Assembly (NCBI GenBank): GCA_028554795.2
Contig: JAPYKE020000270.1
Coordinates: forward strand, 947,501 to 1,011,500
Source: Sinohyriopsis cumingii
Taxonomy: Eukaryota > Mollusca > Bivalvia > Unionida > Unionidae
DNA: 64,000 nt
Direction: 5' to 3'
The notes below the pieces were generated by a model. That model searched no databases and was not told the DNA's origin. It worked only from the letters and a program-made list of their open reading frames with translations. This document shows, one piece after another, positions 12,032-24,400 of the stretch. The translations under genes and the position numbers were made by a program. Each line of letters begins with the position of its first letter. Positions within the stretch are counted from its first letter, which is position 1.

Positions 12032-12282
12032 CCAATTTTGATTTACTTGATGCTGATAAAACATTAAATATCAAAACCTTCAGAGGTGTTTTATGCGTGG
12101 CCAATTACCAAACCAACCAAACAACAATTGTTAAATATGTCGGCTCAGTACGAAGTACTGATCTTCAAAATAGTCCAGTCTGGTATTCAACATTACCAAC
12201 ACAGACAATAACAGATTCGCCAATTACTGTACTTAACGCTGTATCTTTATCAACAATACCACCTCATAATGTCGTGCAATAG
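11977..12282 (+). CDS. Intact 101-residue ORF of unknown function in virus-like cluster 1
   Basis: Uninterrupted frame from ATG 11977 to TAG, beginning MSETSGVTSFNANRLLPLTN and ending with HNVVQ. It is rich in Thr, Asn and Val with no strong hydrophobic segment and no cysteine pairs; composition suggests an all-beta fold. The start overlaps the end of the pVI-like frame by about 55 bases, as in compact viral genomes. It may be the N-terminal part of a longer virion protein, since the following fibre-like sequence begins only about 40 bases later. I recognise no family. Being open while its neighbours are broken may be chance at this length. Confidence 0.4.
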   Translation: MSETSGVTSFNANRLLPLTNFDLLDADKTLNIKTFRGVLCVANYQTNQTTIVKYVGSVRSTDLQNSPVWYSTLPTQTITDSPITVLNAVSLSTIPPHNVVQ

Positions 12283-12321
12283 TATGCAAGTAGGCGTCTT
12301 GTTTTAAAAAGATCTTAAAGT

Positions 12322-12955
12322 ATAATGGTTTATATTCACGGAAGATCTTCTAAACAGAAACAAAACCTGACGGAATAACCGATCAAAATGTGAGTAAGCA
12401 GATTACTCATGAAATATCTGAATTATTAAATTTTGCAAATGTAGATCCAAACGAAGTGTTTGTATTTCAAGATAAGCGAGGAAAATTAAAACAAGTATCC
12501 TTTCATTGCAAAATATTATTGTTAAAATTAATGGAGTAACTGAAAATAGCATAGCTGTGTTTGATACTAATGTACATATGAAGTCCGGTGTTATTACCTA
12601 AACGATAACAGATAATATTCGTGCTCAAGTACAAAAATTCGGTGATAAAATGACTGGCTCTCTCAATATGTCTAATCATAAAATTACTAATCTTGGAGAA
12701 GCAGAATCAGATAATGACGCTGTAACAAGGCAAAACATCGACAATAACAACCTCCCAATAATGAACTCGTTAGTTTCAGTTAATAATAAAGTGACCACAA
12801 TTAAATGTGATTACTCAAATCATGTACAAACATTTTTAAAATTTCTTAGAAACATAAATAGATCTATTAATGAAATGTTTGCAAGTCCAACAAAAATAAA
12901 AAATATCATATACAATAAAAGTAATTACCCAAAATCTCAAACAGATAAGTTTTAA
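12322..12955 (+). pseudogene. Fibre-like protein remnant
   Basis: From ATG 12322 the sequence reads through at least two frame changes (near 12375 and near 12500) and one stop (TAA 12599-12601) into a clean frame at 12650-12955. That frame contains MTGSLNMSNHKITNL followed by DNDAVTRQNID. The DKMTGSLNMxxHKITNL-x-DAV pattern is typical of repeated fibre and collar modules of phage and animal virus-like elements, where it forms a trimeric beta shaft. The upstream part (GKLKQVS, ITENSIAVFDT-like) fits a preceding shaft segment. A fibre role in receptor binding is inferred from the motif and position after capsid-type genes. It is broken and could not give a full product. Confidence 0.5.
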
Positions 12956-15900
12956 TCCAAATATTACAGAATATCCATGATTCAAAAGAATCCATTGATA
13001 ATGGACTTTTTTTTGCAAACGAAAAATGTATGGGTAATGCTGATTCAGTTAATAAGCACACTGTATTTAGTTCCACGGGTATCGTTCTTATAATATGCTT
13101 AGTTTAAAATTTACAGATTTCAGAAGAGGTCACATATTTTGGAAATTTATAAATTAACTGTATCATTATTAACTCTATGCAGACAACACCAAAATGTCAT
13201 TTTAACAAACTGAAAGCAAAGTGAAATATTAAATGTGATTCTTCCAGTACAATGGGTAATGACAGATATAAAACTGGCCAATGTTGAGACTGTTTTGCGA
13301 TACATATTATGAAAGGATTTGATAAAATCAATTTAAATTATTCCAAACCATTAAATGTTATTACTGCTATATTTTTAAAAGAACAATAAGTACAACAAAA
13401 TTAAATTATAAGCCAATATGGAACACTATTGTACCTAAATTACTGAATAAAGAAACAAATAATTGGAAGTGACCAATTACTTTATTTGAAGCATCTGAGT
13501 GCCTCAAATGTGTGAGCAACGGACACAAGGCAGGATCAGGTACTCATGTTTTTACTGTTAAAGTCTTTAAATATTTATCGACGCTTTCATTACAATATAC
13601 GAATTTAGACACGGGGAGCTGTCAAAACTACAAAAAGAGGGCGTAATTTCTGTATTGCCAAGGGAAGACACAACAATATATTCCGTAAAATACTTGAAAC
13701 ATATTAGAATACTTTGCAATCCAAATAAATAATTTCATCTGTCAAAACCAGCAGTAAAAGGAAGAATATGCACGTTTATGAAAAGCATATATATGGAAGT
13801 TGTCAGGCTTAATTTTGAAACTCAGTGCTGTACAAAAAAAAACTAAATTCAACTGAATAATCTTGCATGCAGATACGGGCGGGGAGGGGGGCTCTTTGCA
13901 ACTCATAGACGACGTACATAGCTCTCTCAGCTTGTATCTACAAATTAAACATTGGGTAAATACATTCTAGGATAATAATAAAACTAATTCTATTTAAATC
14001 GGCTTTAATTTACATCTATTCAGGATCAGTAGCACCTGTACACATGGAGATCCCGATTCCCTTTTTTACTTTTACTAATTCTTGAATGTTTATATACTGA
14101 TAAAAAGTAAAATATAAAAGGCACTGAGATATAGGAAAATGAAAATAATAATTGCAAAACACGCAGGTAACAGGTCAGGAATGTCAATATTTATCATTCG
14201 TAATATTGTTTATTATATATCAAGGCTAAGAAGTACTTATTCAAGAAAGAAAATCTTACAAAATAGCAGTTTTAAGACATAACAAGGCTCGAATATGTAC
14301 TGATATAGTATAATAATGGGTTCCAAGATTTACATTGCTTTCACCTAATTGCCTGAAAGAATGTATGACATAAAAAAATGTTTTTGGAAAGTAACTCAAA
14401 GATATTCAAAACATGTTTTTTGGTATGATAATCAATATCCACTCACTCGTTTCAATAAATATTTGCTAGACATGCCCCTCTAAAAATACCAGTGACAAAT
14501 GTCAGTGACGTACTCTGGTGCACAATATACATTTAACATTTAGGATGACAAAGGAGGAAGACTAAATAAAAGTCAAACGAAAACTCTCCTACTAACCCTG
14601 TACCCAATACTGTCCATATCATCCCAGTATAAACAAAAATAGCACACACCCTACAATCCTTATAATCCATATAATCCTAAAGGAGTAAGAATATTTGCAC
14701 AAACTTCCCTACCATCCCATTGTGCCCGTGTGTCATGCTACTGTTGCAGCTATGAAAGTTTTTAACATTTCATTTCCTCTTGTTCCCATACAGACCCATC
14801 AGGTTCAACCTGTGGAATTGTGTTAAACCTAATGTAAAATTCCCATTTATCCCGTATAATCCAATTGTTTCCTTTGACCCCACACAAGCCCATCACAATG
14901 GTGGCCCAATGTTAAATCCTAATTTACGCCCTAAAATCGCTCTCATATGCTTGATTCTCTATTTTCGTTTACTTTTAGAACTTGGAAAGAATAACTAGTC
15001 AACCGATTCTGTTTTATATACCATTAGGAAGACCATACTGAAAGTTTTATTTTGATATTGTGTCATACGTCCAAAATGTAAATTTCCCATCGTACCCAAA
15101 GTGTCCTTTACTTTGTTAAGATCGCAATGCCCCTGGGTACCATATCGTACTTTCCCTGGATCATGACATAGGCTCCTAGCCGACATAAAATATTCAAAAT
15201 CTCTTTCGTTTCTCATATAATTACTCAGCATTAAGGGAAGTAAATATTGAAACCTCTTTCTTTTTGTCATATTACTATTTACAGGATTACTTTCCAATCT
15301 TGCTGCAACATACGTCCTAATTCCTCAAGCTGGGGATACACTCTATATTTCTACATAGAAACCAATTTACCTTTCGCAGAGAATTTTCAGATTGAAAATG
15401 TTATCAGTGTATCGTTTTAGCACATTCCCAAACTGATATATATTCATCGATATCTTTCAAACGATAATTGCGATAGAATAATGCTCTCAATGATACCAGG
15501 CATTGATCATGAATAATATCGAATTAAAATTTGTTTTAAAGTCACATTCAGTTAGATGTTTTTTTTAGCTAAGAAATCAGTGCATTGGCGGTGTTATATT
15601 CAATACTGTATTTCAAACAATGAACGTCGCTGATAAGAAATAATTACCCGACAGAAATGTAATTTTTCGGAAGAATCCTATGTTTGGATAAATTATACGC
15701 ACCTTTTGGCCTAAGCCTTCAACATTTCATTTGTATTGTACGGGTAAAACTTTACGTGTCGGCCAAAATAAATACACCAAAACTTTAGACGAGAACTGAG
15801 ACACATGTCTACCTGAACAAATCCGTTTATAAACATGTTTTATAGTAATGGGACAGGGGTTATATAACGTTTTAATAGGCGAATCCCCCTACTAAGATAG

Positions 15901-16571
15901 ATAAGCAATAAGTAGAAATACGGATTTTGCTAAAATTATTTTACCATTGGTAATATTTACGAATCTCTATCAGCGTTTTTTATTATGATTTCTTTTTACC
16001 GCAAACAGTATGTTTCGGTCAAGTACACTACATGGCCGTGATCGACAATAGGTTGGTGTCCATTTATATACAATGTAATGCGAAATAATACGGTTTGAAT
16101 TAAACAGCCAACTATGATCAGTTATTACAAATGGGTCGTAACATCGGCTTTTGTCAAATCGAGTTTAATTAAAATAGCAAGACTGCTCTTAAGTTAATAG
16201 GGAAAACGGCATTAAATTATTGTCAGGGTAAGCTGACCCAAACAGCGTCCACACAAAGGGACAGTTTGTATCTAATTGTGTGACGGATTGACCATTGTGT
16301 ATAATTTGAATTATTCCCGAAGATTCATATCCTTTCAGTTTTCAAAGGTATTCAGTAGATCTTTAATTCAACCATGTGGTATTCCATGTTGTAATCAGTA
16401 GAAGAGATATTCCGGCTGATTTAGGTTTTGAGACAATTTACTCGACAACCCACCCGATTCACCATAAACAAACAGACGAGAATCATGTGGTAATCGTGAA
16501 TCATAATACCAGAAGCTATTTCACGTAACGACAAGAATTTTCTGCTTAATGATCATGTGCAACTTGTAATC

Positions 16572-16575
<4 letters not shown>
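12956..16575. other. No recognised gene
   Basis: About 3.6 kb of AT-rich DNA. The left 600 bases may still contain decayed plus-strand coding from virus-like cluster 1 (short frames at 13030-13560). At 14580-15180 pairs and triplets of C recur every 9-12 bases, in places reading as Y-N-P repeats (14650-14690), which may be a decayed proline-rich coding repeat; the minus-strand ORF at 14995-15297 lies in this stretch and has no domain I know. The remainder shows nothing. Confidence 0.5.

Positions 16576-16658
<83 letters not shown>
16576..16658. repeat. (AT)n microsatellite
   Basis: About 41 perfect AT units. Confidence 0.97.
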
Positions 16659-16662
<4 letters not shown>

Positions 16663-17079
16663 TATGTGAAAATTTAATTCCCTCATTTTGTCCAACCATT
16701 ATAAATGAGATCTGGCAGAATTTGAAATAACAAGAAGCTGCAGTATAGCTGAAAGAAAAATCTGAAAATATATTGGTATCTAATGCTGCACAAAACCCTG
16801 ATTTCTATTTTACAATTATTTTATATTTTGCTCTTCACATCAATCAACTGAGCGAGAAGATGGAATTAAAATGATCTGAATTAAAAGTTGTTTATCTGAA
16901 CAACCAACAAGCACGTTGCGCCATCAAAATAGAACAAGTTTTCCATACAAATTGGCCTACGTTACTCATGAAAACAAATATCGTTCACGCCCAGACATAT
17001 TACTCGTTTGTAATAGATGCAAATACATTTTGTCACTGTTAATTGTCTTCTACAAATATGCTTTGACTACAAAAGTTGT

Positions 17080-19150
17080 TCAACAATGGAACAGGATACA
17101 CGATTGTTTTAGAGAAATAGTAATCACTTTTTTGGAAATCTTCACTGATTTATATACAACTGGTTGTGTATCAAAGGTTTGAAAGAAGCAGCAGTAATAC
17201 CTATTACCAAAGCAGGTAAGGATAACACATATCTTGGCTACTACCGTTCCATTGCTTTGACATTGCTCTGACGAGCTGTGTCTGAAAACAGTGAAAATGA
17301 ATATCAAAGTTCGGCTTGTGTGGTACCTGAAGATTAATAATTTAATATCTCCTTTCCAAAGTGGCTTTTGATATGGTTGTAGCACAAATGATCATCTTGT
17401 AAGACTGGAAAAATGTACTGACCATGCTTTATCAAGAAAGAAAATTTAGTATCTGTTCGATATAGAAACGGCTTATGATACAGCATAGAAGTACAGAATA
17501 ATTAATGAACCTGCACGAGCTGGGTCTAAAAGGCCATGTGCCCGCTTTGATATCGAACTTTCTCTCAAAGAGAGTATTCAAGGTACAAGTGGGCTCTTCC
17601 CCTCTGATATATATGAACAAAAGATGGGTGTGTCCAAGGGCAGTATTTTATCTGTGAAGCTTTTCCACTTCACAATTACTAGCATTATTAAGTGCTTTTC
17701 TCCTGGTGCTGATTGTGGCCTATAATATACGATGACCTCCTAATATCATATTAATCGAAGAACATGCATACAACTTAAAGACATCTACAACAAACTATAA
17801 ACAAGATTTTAAATTGTGGCAATACCAACGGTTTCGAGTTCTCAAAATCAAAAACAGTATTCATGCTTTTCTGTCAGTTACGAAAAGACCAGGATGAACG
17901 TAAACCCACGCTGGACGTAACATCTATACCAGTTGTTTAACAAACGAAGTTTTTAGGTATTGTCATCTAATTTACATTAAAAATTTTATCCCATCCAAAC
18001 TGGACTAAGGTTGTGCTGTTTATGGTCATATTTAAATATGTTTGACCCAATTCACCAAAAGGAAATAAGACTCGTTCTGTGAGCAGATAGGACATTTCCA
18101 TGTGAAAGCCGTTTGGCAGAGGCAAGAGAAACGCCTCTGTTACATCGTTGAGAAATTATATCCATACAACGTGCCCTAAAAGTAAGATCAAAGTCTTTAA
18201 TACCTGCTTTAACAATTGTATTCCAACCCAAATATAAAACAATTTACCAAACCAAATCAACTGTCATACCCACCCTTGGCATTAGAATATATTCCAGCCT
18301 TGTCATTACAGACATTGACCTTTCTAAATACCAGATAACGTGCATGTCTGAAAAACCTCCCTGGCTACTTAAGCAACGAAATGTACTTTTTTACTGCACG
18401 ACGAGAAAAAACTCTTAGCTGTCATAACTCTCATCAGAAATTTAATAACTTCCCACGAATTTGCATTAGTGGAAATCACATTGCAAACGTTCTCATGTCA
18501 GATGGTGCATTGATTTTGTCAGCAGAAATCAGGGCAATAGACCTTACACTGAACTATATCGAAAGCAAACATATTTTTAACACTATCATCTTCTCAGATT
18601 TAATATCAGTACATCAGTCACTACACAACGGTAAACTGGAAAACTCATTACTGACCAATATTTGCATCAAATATGTCCGGCTGTGTAATCTCACAATGTC
18701 ATATACTATCAGTTATCCAGCATTATCGGTATCATAGGTAATGAAAAGCATGCAGAGCTATTTCACTGGTCCTATGCTAGAGTCATCTAAGCTTAAAATA
18801 CCATGCACTGACATCAAACCAAGCATCAAAAAGTCTTAGGTGACTGGACTCCTCTCTACGGAATCATCCGTAGGGATGAGGAAGTCACTGCACTAATATA
18901 AATTAGTCATACTTAAATAACCCAGTGCTATACACCAAAAGGTGAAGACCTACCTGAGTGCGTTTCTTGCAATGAACCCTTCACTTTGAAGTAACTTATG
19001 ATAGATTGTTTCGATCTCCGACCTATATGCGATCGCTACTACAATGTTCAAGACGTATAGGAGCCTACTGGTACAGTAAATGTGTCTTGCATTTTAAACT
19101 TCTTGAAAGAAATAAGCATCCTTTCTAGAATATACCTTTTGTGTTATCAT
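17080..19150 (+). pseudogene. Jockey-like LINE: reverse transcriptase and RNase H, decayed
   Basis: Motifs appear in order across the three plus frames: AAVIPITKAGKDNT (17185-17230), SIALT, LISPFQSGF (17340-17370), TNDHLVRLEKCTDHAL, FDIETAYDT (RT block A, near 17460), GVSKGSILS (17625-17655), a degraded Y-x-DD region near 17725, then SHRADRTFP-like and ESRLAEARETPLL blocks near 18100. An RNase H-like part follows at 18480-18760 (AEIRAIDL, IIFSDLIS, GIIGNEKHAEL) and a cysteine-rich tail near 18960 (CVSCNEPFTLK). This is the layout of jockey-clade ORF2 proteins. There are many stops and frameshifts; no endonuclease domain is recognisable upstream, so it is 5'-truncated. No clear target-site duplication was seen. 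Confidence 0.85.
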
Positions 19151-21069
19151 TTTGAGTATATAATTTGTGTGCTTTCTTTTTGATTATCTTTACTGCACAT
19201 GTACTGTCGTTTATCGTATGTACTTTCTTTTATCAAATTGCTCATTCATATGTGCCGATTTTATTCCCCGTTAAGCAGAAATCTCCATCCATTTTCTTCA
19301 CCATCTCATTGTTTTACTTTAATTGTTTGCTTTTTATTATTGGTAGATAATGAAAATTCTATCAAGAATAAATAATCTATCATATAACTTTTTTTACAGC
19401 CCCTCTCCCCCTTGGTAATCGCAACGCTCACCAGAAGGCGGTACGGTCTACTATGGGAACCACTGTGTTTATAATAAATGATGAAAAATTACCTTCGTAC
19501 AAAAATTCAAAAATCAGACTAAATAAAATGCTGGTCGTAAAGACTAATTTCATGCATATTTAAATGAGTATCTATTTGTATTACAATACAAAGAAGTTGT
19601 TCAAGATTTACTTTATCTTATGAAACATTTGAACCAATTTTATGGAAAATGATATTTAGAATAAAGATTTGTGTCCAGTGAAAGTCCAGCTAGAGATTTG
19701 TTTTATACACTTGGACTTCAGAGTATGACCTATTAGTGCGTATAGACTTTAATGAACAAATACATGTAAAGTAAACTTCTAAATATGCATGTTACACTGG
19801 ATACAACATTTATTCGGGAAACTAGTCGTCCCAAATATTGTTTCGTCATTTGTTTCTATTTTTTGTCCAAATAAATTATGCATGCTACATACGGATGTTA
19901 TTGATCAACAGGAAGTGATTCGTGCATAGATTTACCACAAAGTCAAAAATAATAAAACAGTCTCAATATGTGATATTTACCTGACCATCACGCACAACAT
20001 TAACAGACGTTGTTTATTTCCATGTATATTATTTCCTTCACATTAGTTAATGCAATTCCTGTTCCATGCAGTTTAGTCTCATTCATTCTCTAAAATCCAG
20101 CTATAAACAATAGTGATCTGTGTAACGTTCTTCGACAAGTAATATTGCCTTGTTCGTATGTCTATTCTCCTCGTTAAACATATATTTCGTTGCATCTTTA
20201 AGGTGATTTATTTTATAACAATAAATAAAACAGGCTTGGTTTTATGCTTCCACAGTAATAATAATATTTGTAAATAAAAGCAACATATTTTCAAGAAAGG
20301 TTTCAGTACTTTTATACAGTATAATTACGTCATTTTAACTCGTTCTTGGTGGAGCAAGTATGACATATATTAAGATCGTATTAACTGAAAGATTAATAAT
20401 TCACTGGCCCAGTTTTGATGTCATTTCTTAAAATTCTTAGATAGAGCTATTTTTAAAATTCAGTTCGTCATTACCTCTCTTCCTTAATTTCTCTAAGGAT
20501 TTTAATAAATCCTATGTGGCAAGTTATGGTTTAGGGATATGCTCTCTTATGGTTGCTTTTTCCTCTAATTCATTTTTGGGAAATATCTTGAAAGATTGTA
20601 ATAAAGCTTCATTTGTTATCTTTTCTTCTCCCTCGTCATTCTCCCTCACCTTTCGGAGAGTTTTATTTAAAATTTGTAGGTCACACGTCTGGTTGGTGTA
20701 AGAGTGCAATGGAATTTTGTTGTTTCCTTCTCGTCAATCATTGAGGAGTTTCCTTAAAATATGGTGCAATAATGGAAATGTTGAGAATTCAATTCGTCAT
20801 TGCTTCTCTTTAAAAATTTTAATGAAACTTTGTTGGCTTTATACTTGATTGGCGTTTTTTGAAATAGGTTTTTCTTTTCTTCTCCCTCGCAACTTTAAAG
20901 AATTTTTTGAAAACTTAAAATTATCATTGCTAATTCTGTCCATATTTCTCTAAAAAAACTTGATATGATGTCGGGGTAAATGTACCTTATTCTGGGTTAA
21001 CTTAAGGGGAAAATACTGGAATAGTTTTCTCCTCCTAATTTCATGTGTTGTTATTGTTGTTGGTGTTCG
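19151..21069. other. No recognised gene; short internal repeats
   Basis: AT-rich. At 20440-20520 and 20740-20840 two similar blocks occur (AATTCAGTTCGTCATTACCT and AATTCAATTCGTCATTGCTT, each followed by CTCTxTxAAxATTTTAAT). A related block lies at 51720-51810 and near 52020, upstream of duplication B2, so these repeats accompany both copies of that duplication. Confidence 0.5.
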
Positions 21070-21136
21070 TCTTCTCCTTCTTCTTCGTCTTCTTCTTCTT
21101 CTTCTTATTATTATTATTATTTTATTATCATTATTA

Positions 21137-21185
<49 letters not shown>
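21070..21185. repeat. (CTT)n-(ATT)n compound microsatellite
   Basis: A CTT-rich tract passes into ATT repeats, with short interruptions near 21119-21140. Confidence 0.95.
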
Positions 21186-21186
<1 letters not shown>

Positions 21187-21398
21187 CCGTACATAGGTAG
21201 CAGCAGCTAGGGGATCCATCCCACTGAATACTTCACAGTTCCTTATAAGTACTCATTATTTTACAGGGAATAGTGGTTAAACACTAGCAGAGAGTATTAT
21301 ATTCAAATTCGAAATCCATTACTTAGAGAGAGACAGAGAGATAGAAAGCAAAAGAAAATAAAGCAACTTTATTGTAACCATTTACACATACATATGTG

Positions 21399-21401
<3 letters not shown>

Positions 21402-21430
<29 letters not shown>
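21402..21430. repeat. (CA)n microsatellite
   Basis: Fourteen CA units, a potential Z-DNA tract. Confidence 0.95.
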
Positions 21431-21435
<5 letters not shown>

Positions 21436-21479
21436 TTTCCCATGATCACGTCTATCTTATCCTTCTAAGTTTAGCAATC

Positions 21480-24400
21480 ACAGGTGGCCTATGTTTATTA
21501 AACTCCACAGGTTTTCCACATTTTAGGACTTGATTTGAAATGTTTTCTTGATATTAAATAACTCAACTCTTATTTCTTTGGAAATTCATAAAGGAACAAT
21601 ACAAACTTGATTCTTCATAAAAGTTTGCTTACTATTTAAAATGTCAACTTCCATTTCGCTAAACGTTATATGCAAAATTGACAGCGTCGATTTTAACACG
21701 TTGCTTGATGTAATAAAAAGCTTTTTAATGTAACCTAAAATCAATAATAGTAGAGTTCATTTTACCTTTTTAACTTACATGAGAGGAAAATAAACACTGT
21801 TCTCGGGAAGTTATTACATAGTACGGTGGAGTTCATTGTGCAATATTCCTTTTACTTTGCATTAAGAATTATTTTCGCAACATACGTATGCAAATATATG
21901 AAAACAAAATTAAAAAGTCTCATAACAAAGATCATGTATTAGTTTTGAAACGCTAAGTCTATATCCTTCTCACTGAGCCAAGTATTAACAGTTGCAAAAG
22001 AATAATTGGAAGGTGTTTTCTCGCCCATTTGAAGTACATTAGTTTTATACCTGTGTAATCTAGTGATCATTGCTTCACGGGCATATATAGAATTATATCT
22101 CCCATCAAATGTTTATATTTTACTCAATGCCCTCCATTTTCCAGCATTTCACAAAAGACTTCGACATTAAAAGCATCGTGTAACTTGTATATGGTGTGTA
22201 ACTAGTTTGTATCATGCAGCTTGTATATATCGTGTAATTTATGCATTTATTTCAAAACATGATGTTTATATGATTGCATATCGTTCAATTTTTGAACGCA
22301 ATTGCCTAGGTACCTAAAGTTTAATAATAAATTATTTTTTGTTTTTTACCGGAATTAAATATATATAATTTTTAAGCAAGAATTAATTATAGACTACCTC
22401 ATTTGCATGTTTTCATTATCATATAGTTACACGAATTTGAGCATATAACTTTCCTATTTGTGTAGTTACTTATATCACATGTGTTGTCTCTTTTATCTGT
22501 GGAACGTTTTGGAGTTGTGGCAATGCTCACCTTAAACATATCTCAGTCAGCATCTCATTGTGTTGTAAATCCAGTGATAAACTTTGCAGAGCATTGATAA
22601 TGATTTTGGTTAGTCTAAATACTGTTATGTATATGCATACAAAACCAAAAATCCACCGTGAACAGTGTAATGGATCATAATAAGCTGACCATGGTTTCGT
22701 GGTAGTTTATTCCCTGCCTTGTGATTTCCGTAGGTTTTTATCATTATTCTTTTGTTATATCTTTGAGAAAATTTTAATCATTTTTCTAAATATAATTTTC
22801 AAGCATTAAACATCAAATGATAATATCAAGATCAAATTTGAAACTAATCAATTATTTTATCATCCTTTCATATAATTTTCCTCAGATGAACGTTCAGCTA
22901 TTTTCAAAACTATCCAATTTGGGGTGAAAGTTTGAGAAATTTTATGACAATGTGGCCTGATGCACAGGAATCTTAGTTGTTTTCTTAAAGTCATCAAAAT
23001 TACAAACATGATATCTCTCATCATTATTTGATGTCAATTCTCGGTGTGTGTTACCTGAGGATACTAGTGATGTTATCATAAACCTAAAGTTGTATCGCAG
23101 AATTGCCACTTTTAATACTACTTTGTTTATAATATAGCAATGTTTTTACTTTGAAGAAATATGACCATGTATCAAGGCACATGTTACAGCTGAGTATTGC
23201 CTTTGTAGACTAATGATTTTACAGCTGTCAGACATATGCCTATTAAAATGCACAAATACTGACGTCTCAGCATCGGCAATCATATTGTTGGGTGTTGGAA
23301 TCAAATAAAAAGAAATTTATATTGCGGTCAGATAAAGAGGCTATCTAAAATATACATAATATCAGTTAATAATGTTGACGATATTTTCATTGTGCCAAAA
23401 CCACAAAGGCAAGACATTGCTAGTTAAATTTGTCAACACTGACAAAACTGCATTGATTGAAATGCAATAATTCTCAAGAGACAGCATATTATATAAACAT
23501 GCAACTCTGTATTAGAACCTCTGCATCACGGTTAAATTAAAACAGGATTATAGTTTCAACAATGTCATCGTGACATGAAATCCAATACCGATACTCCTAG
23601 ATAGCAATGGTAAAATTGCTTGTATGTGGCATCCGTATGTTTGTATACAAAAGTGATCAGGGTCCGACCATTTACTAGGAAATCGGGGTGAGGATCTCAG
23701 CTTAAACATGAAATTCAATCCCCCAAATAGCTTAAAAATATTCTTGCATCCTGCTCCGATTAGATATTTAATTAAATATACTGACATAGTTGATACAAAT
23801 TATCTTGAGGTAAAAGGAACAAACCAAAATTGTAGTTTAAACAAACATTCTGGGACATAGGCCCCTAGCGCCCCATTCAACCCTAAATTATATGGTCGGC
23901 CATGTAGGCACAATGTTATAGAAGTAAATAGTCGCTTTTCTTACTAAATAATCAAATATTTTCATCTTAAGACATTTAGAACATCATGCTCAATTAACAG
24001 CTCAAGATGAAGATAAATCTGTTTATATTATCAGTGTACGATGTTTAGTCAAGCTGTCCTTTTCTTGTTGTCTTAACACAAAATAAATATTCAAAATAAT
24101 ACAGGGCCATACATTTATATCGCTCAAAATTGTGAACTATTTTTAGCGACTAATATTAAAATAAATACACTTTTGTGTCTTAAATAAAAAACAAAAGGAT
24201 TATTTTCGTTATCAATATTTTATAGACTTATAAAAATGTACTTTTCCTGATGTTAGTCAACACTAAAATAATCTAATTGGTTTTCATTGGCGTAAAACAC
24301 TATACTTGATGCAAACGAAAACCTTATTTCTCGTACATGTATTATGTTTTGACTAATAAATAGTTCTCTGTCGCTCTGCAGAAGTTACAATTATATGAAA

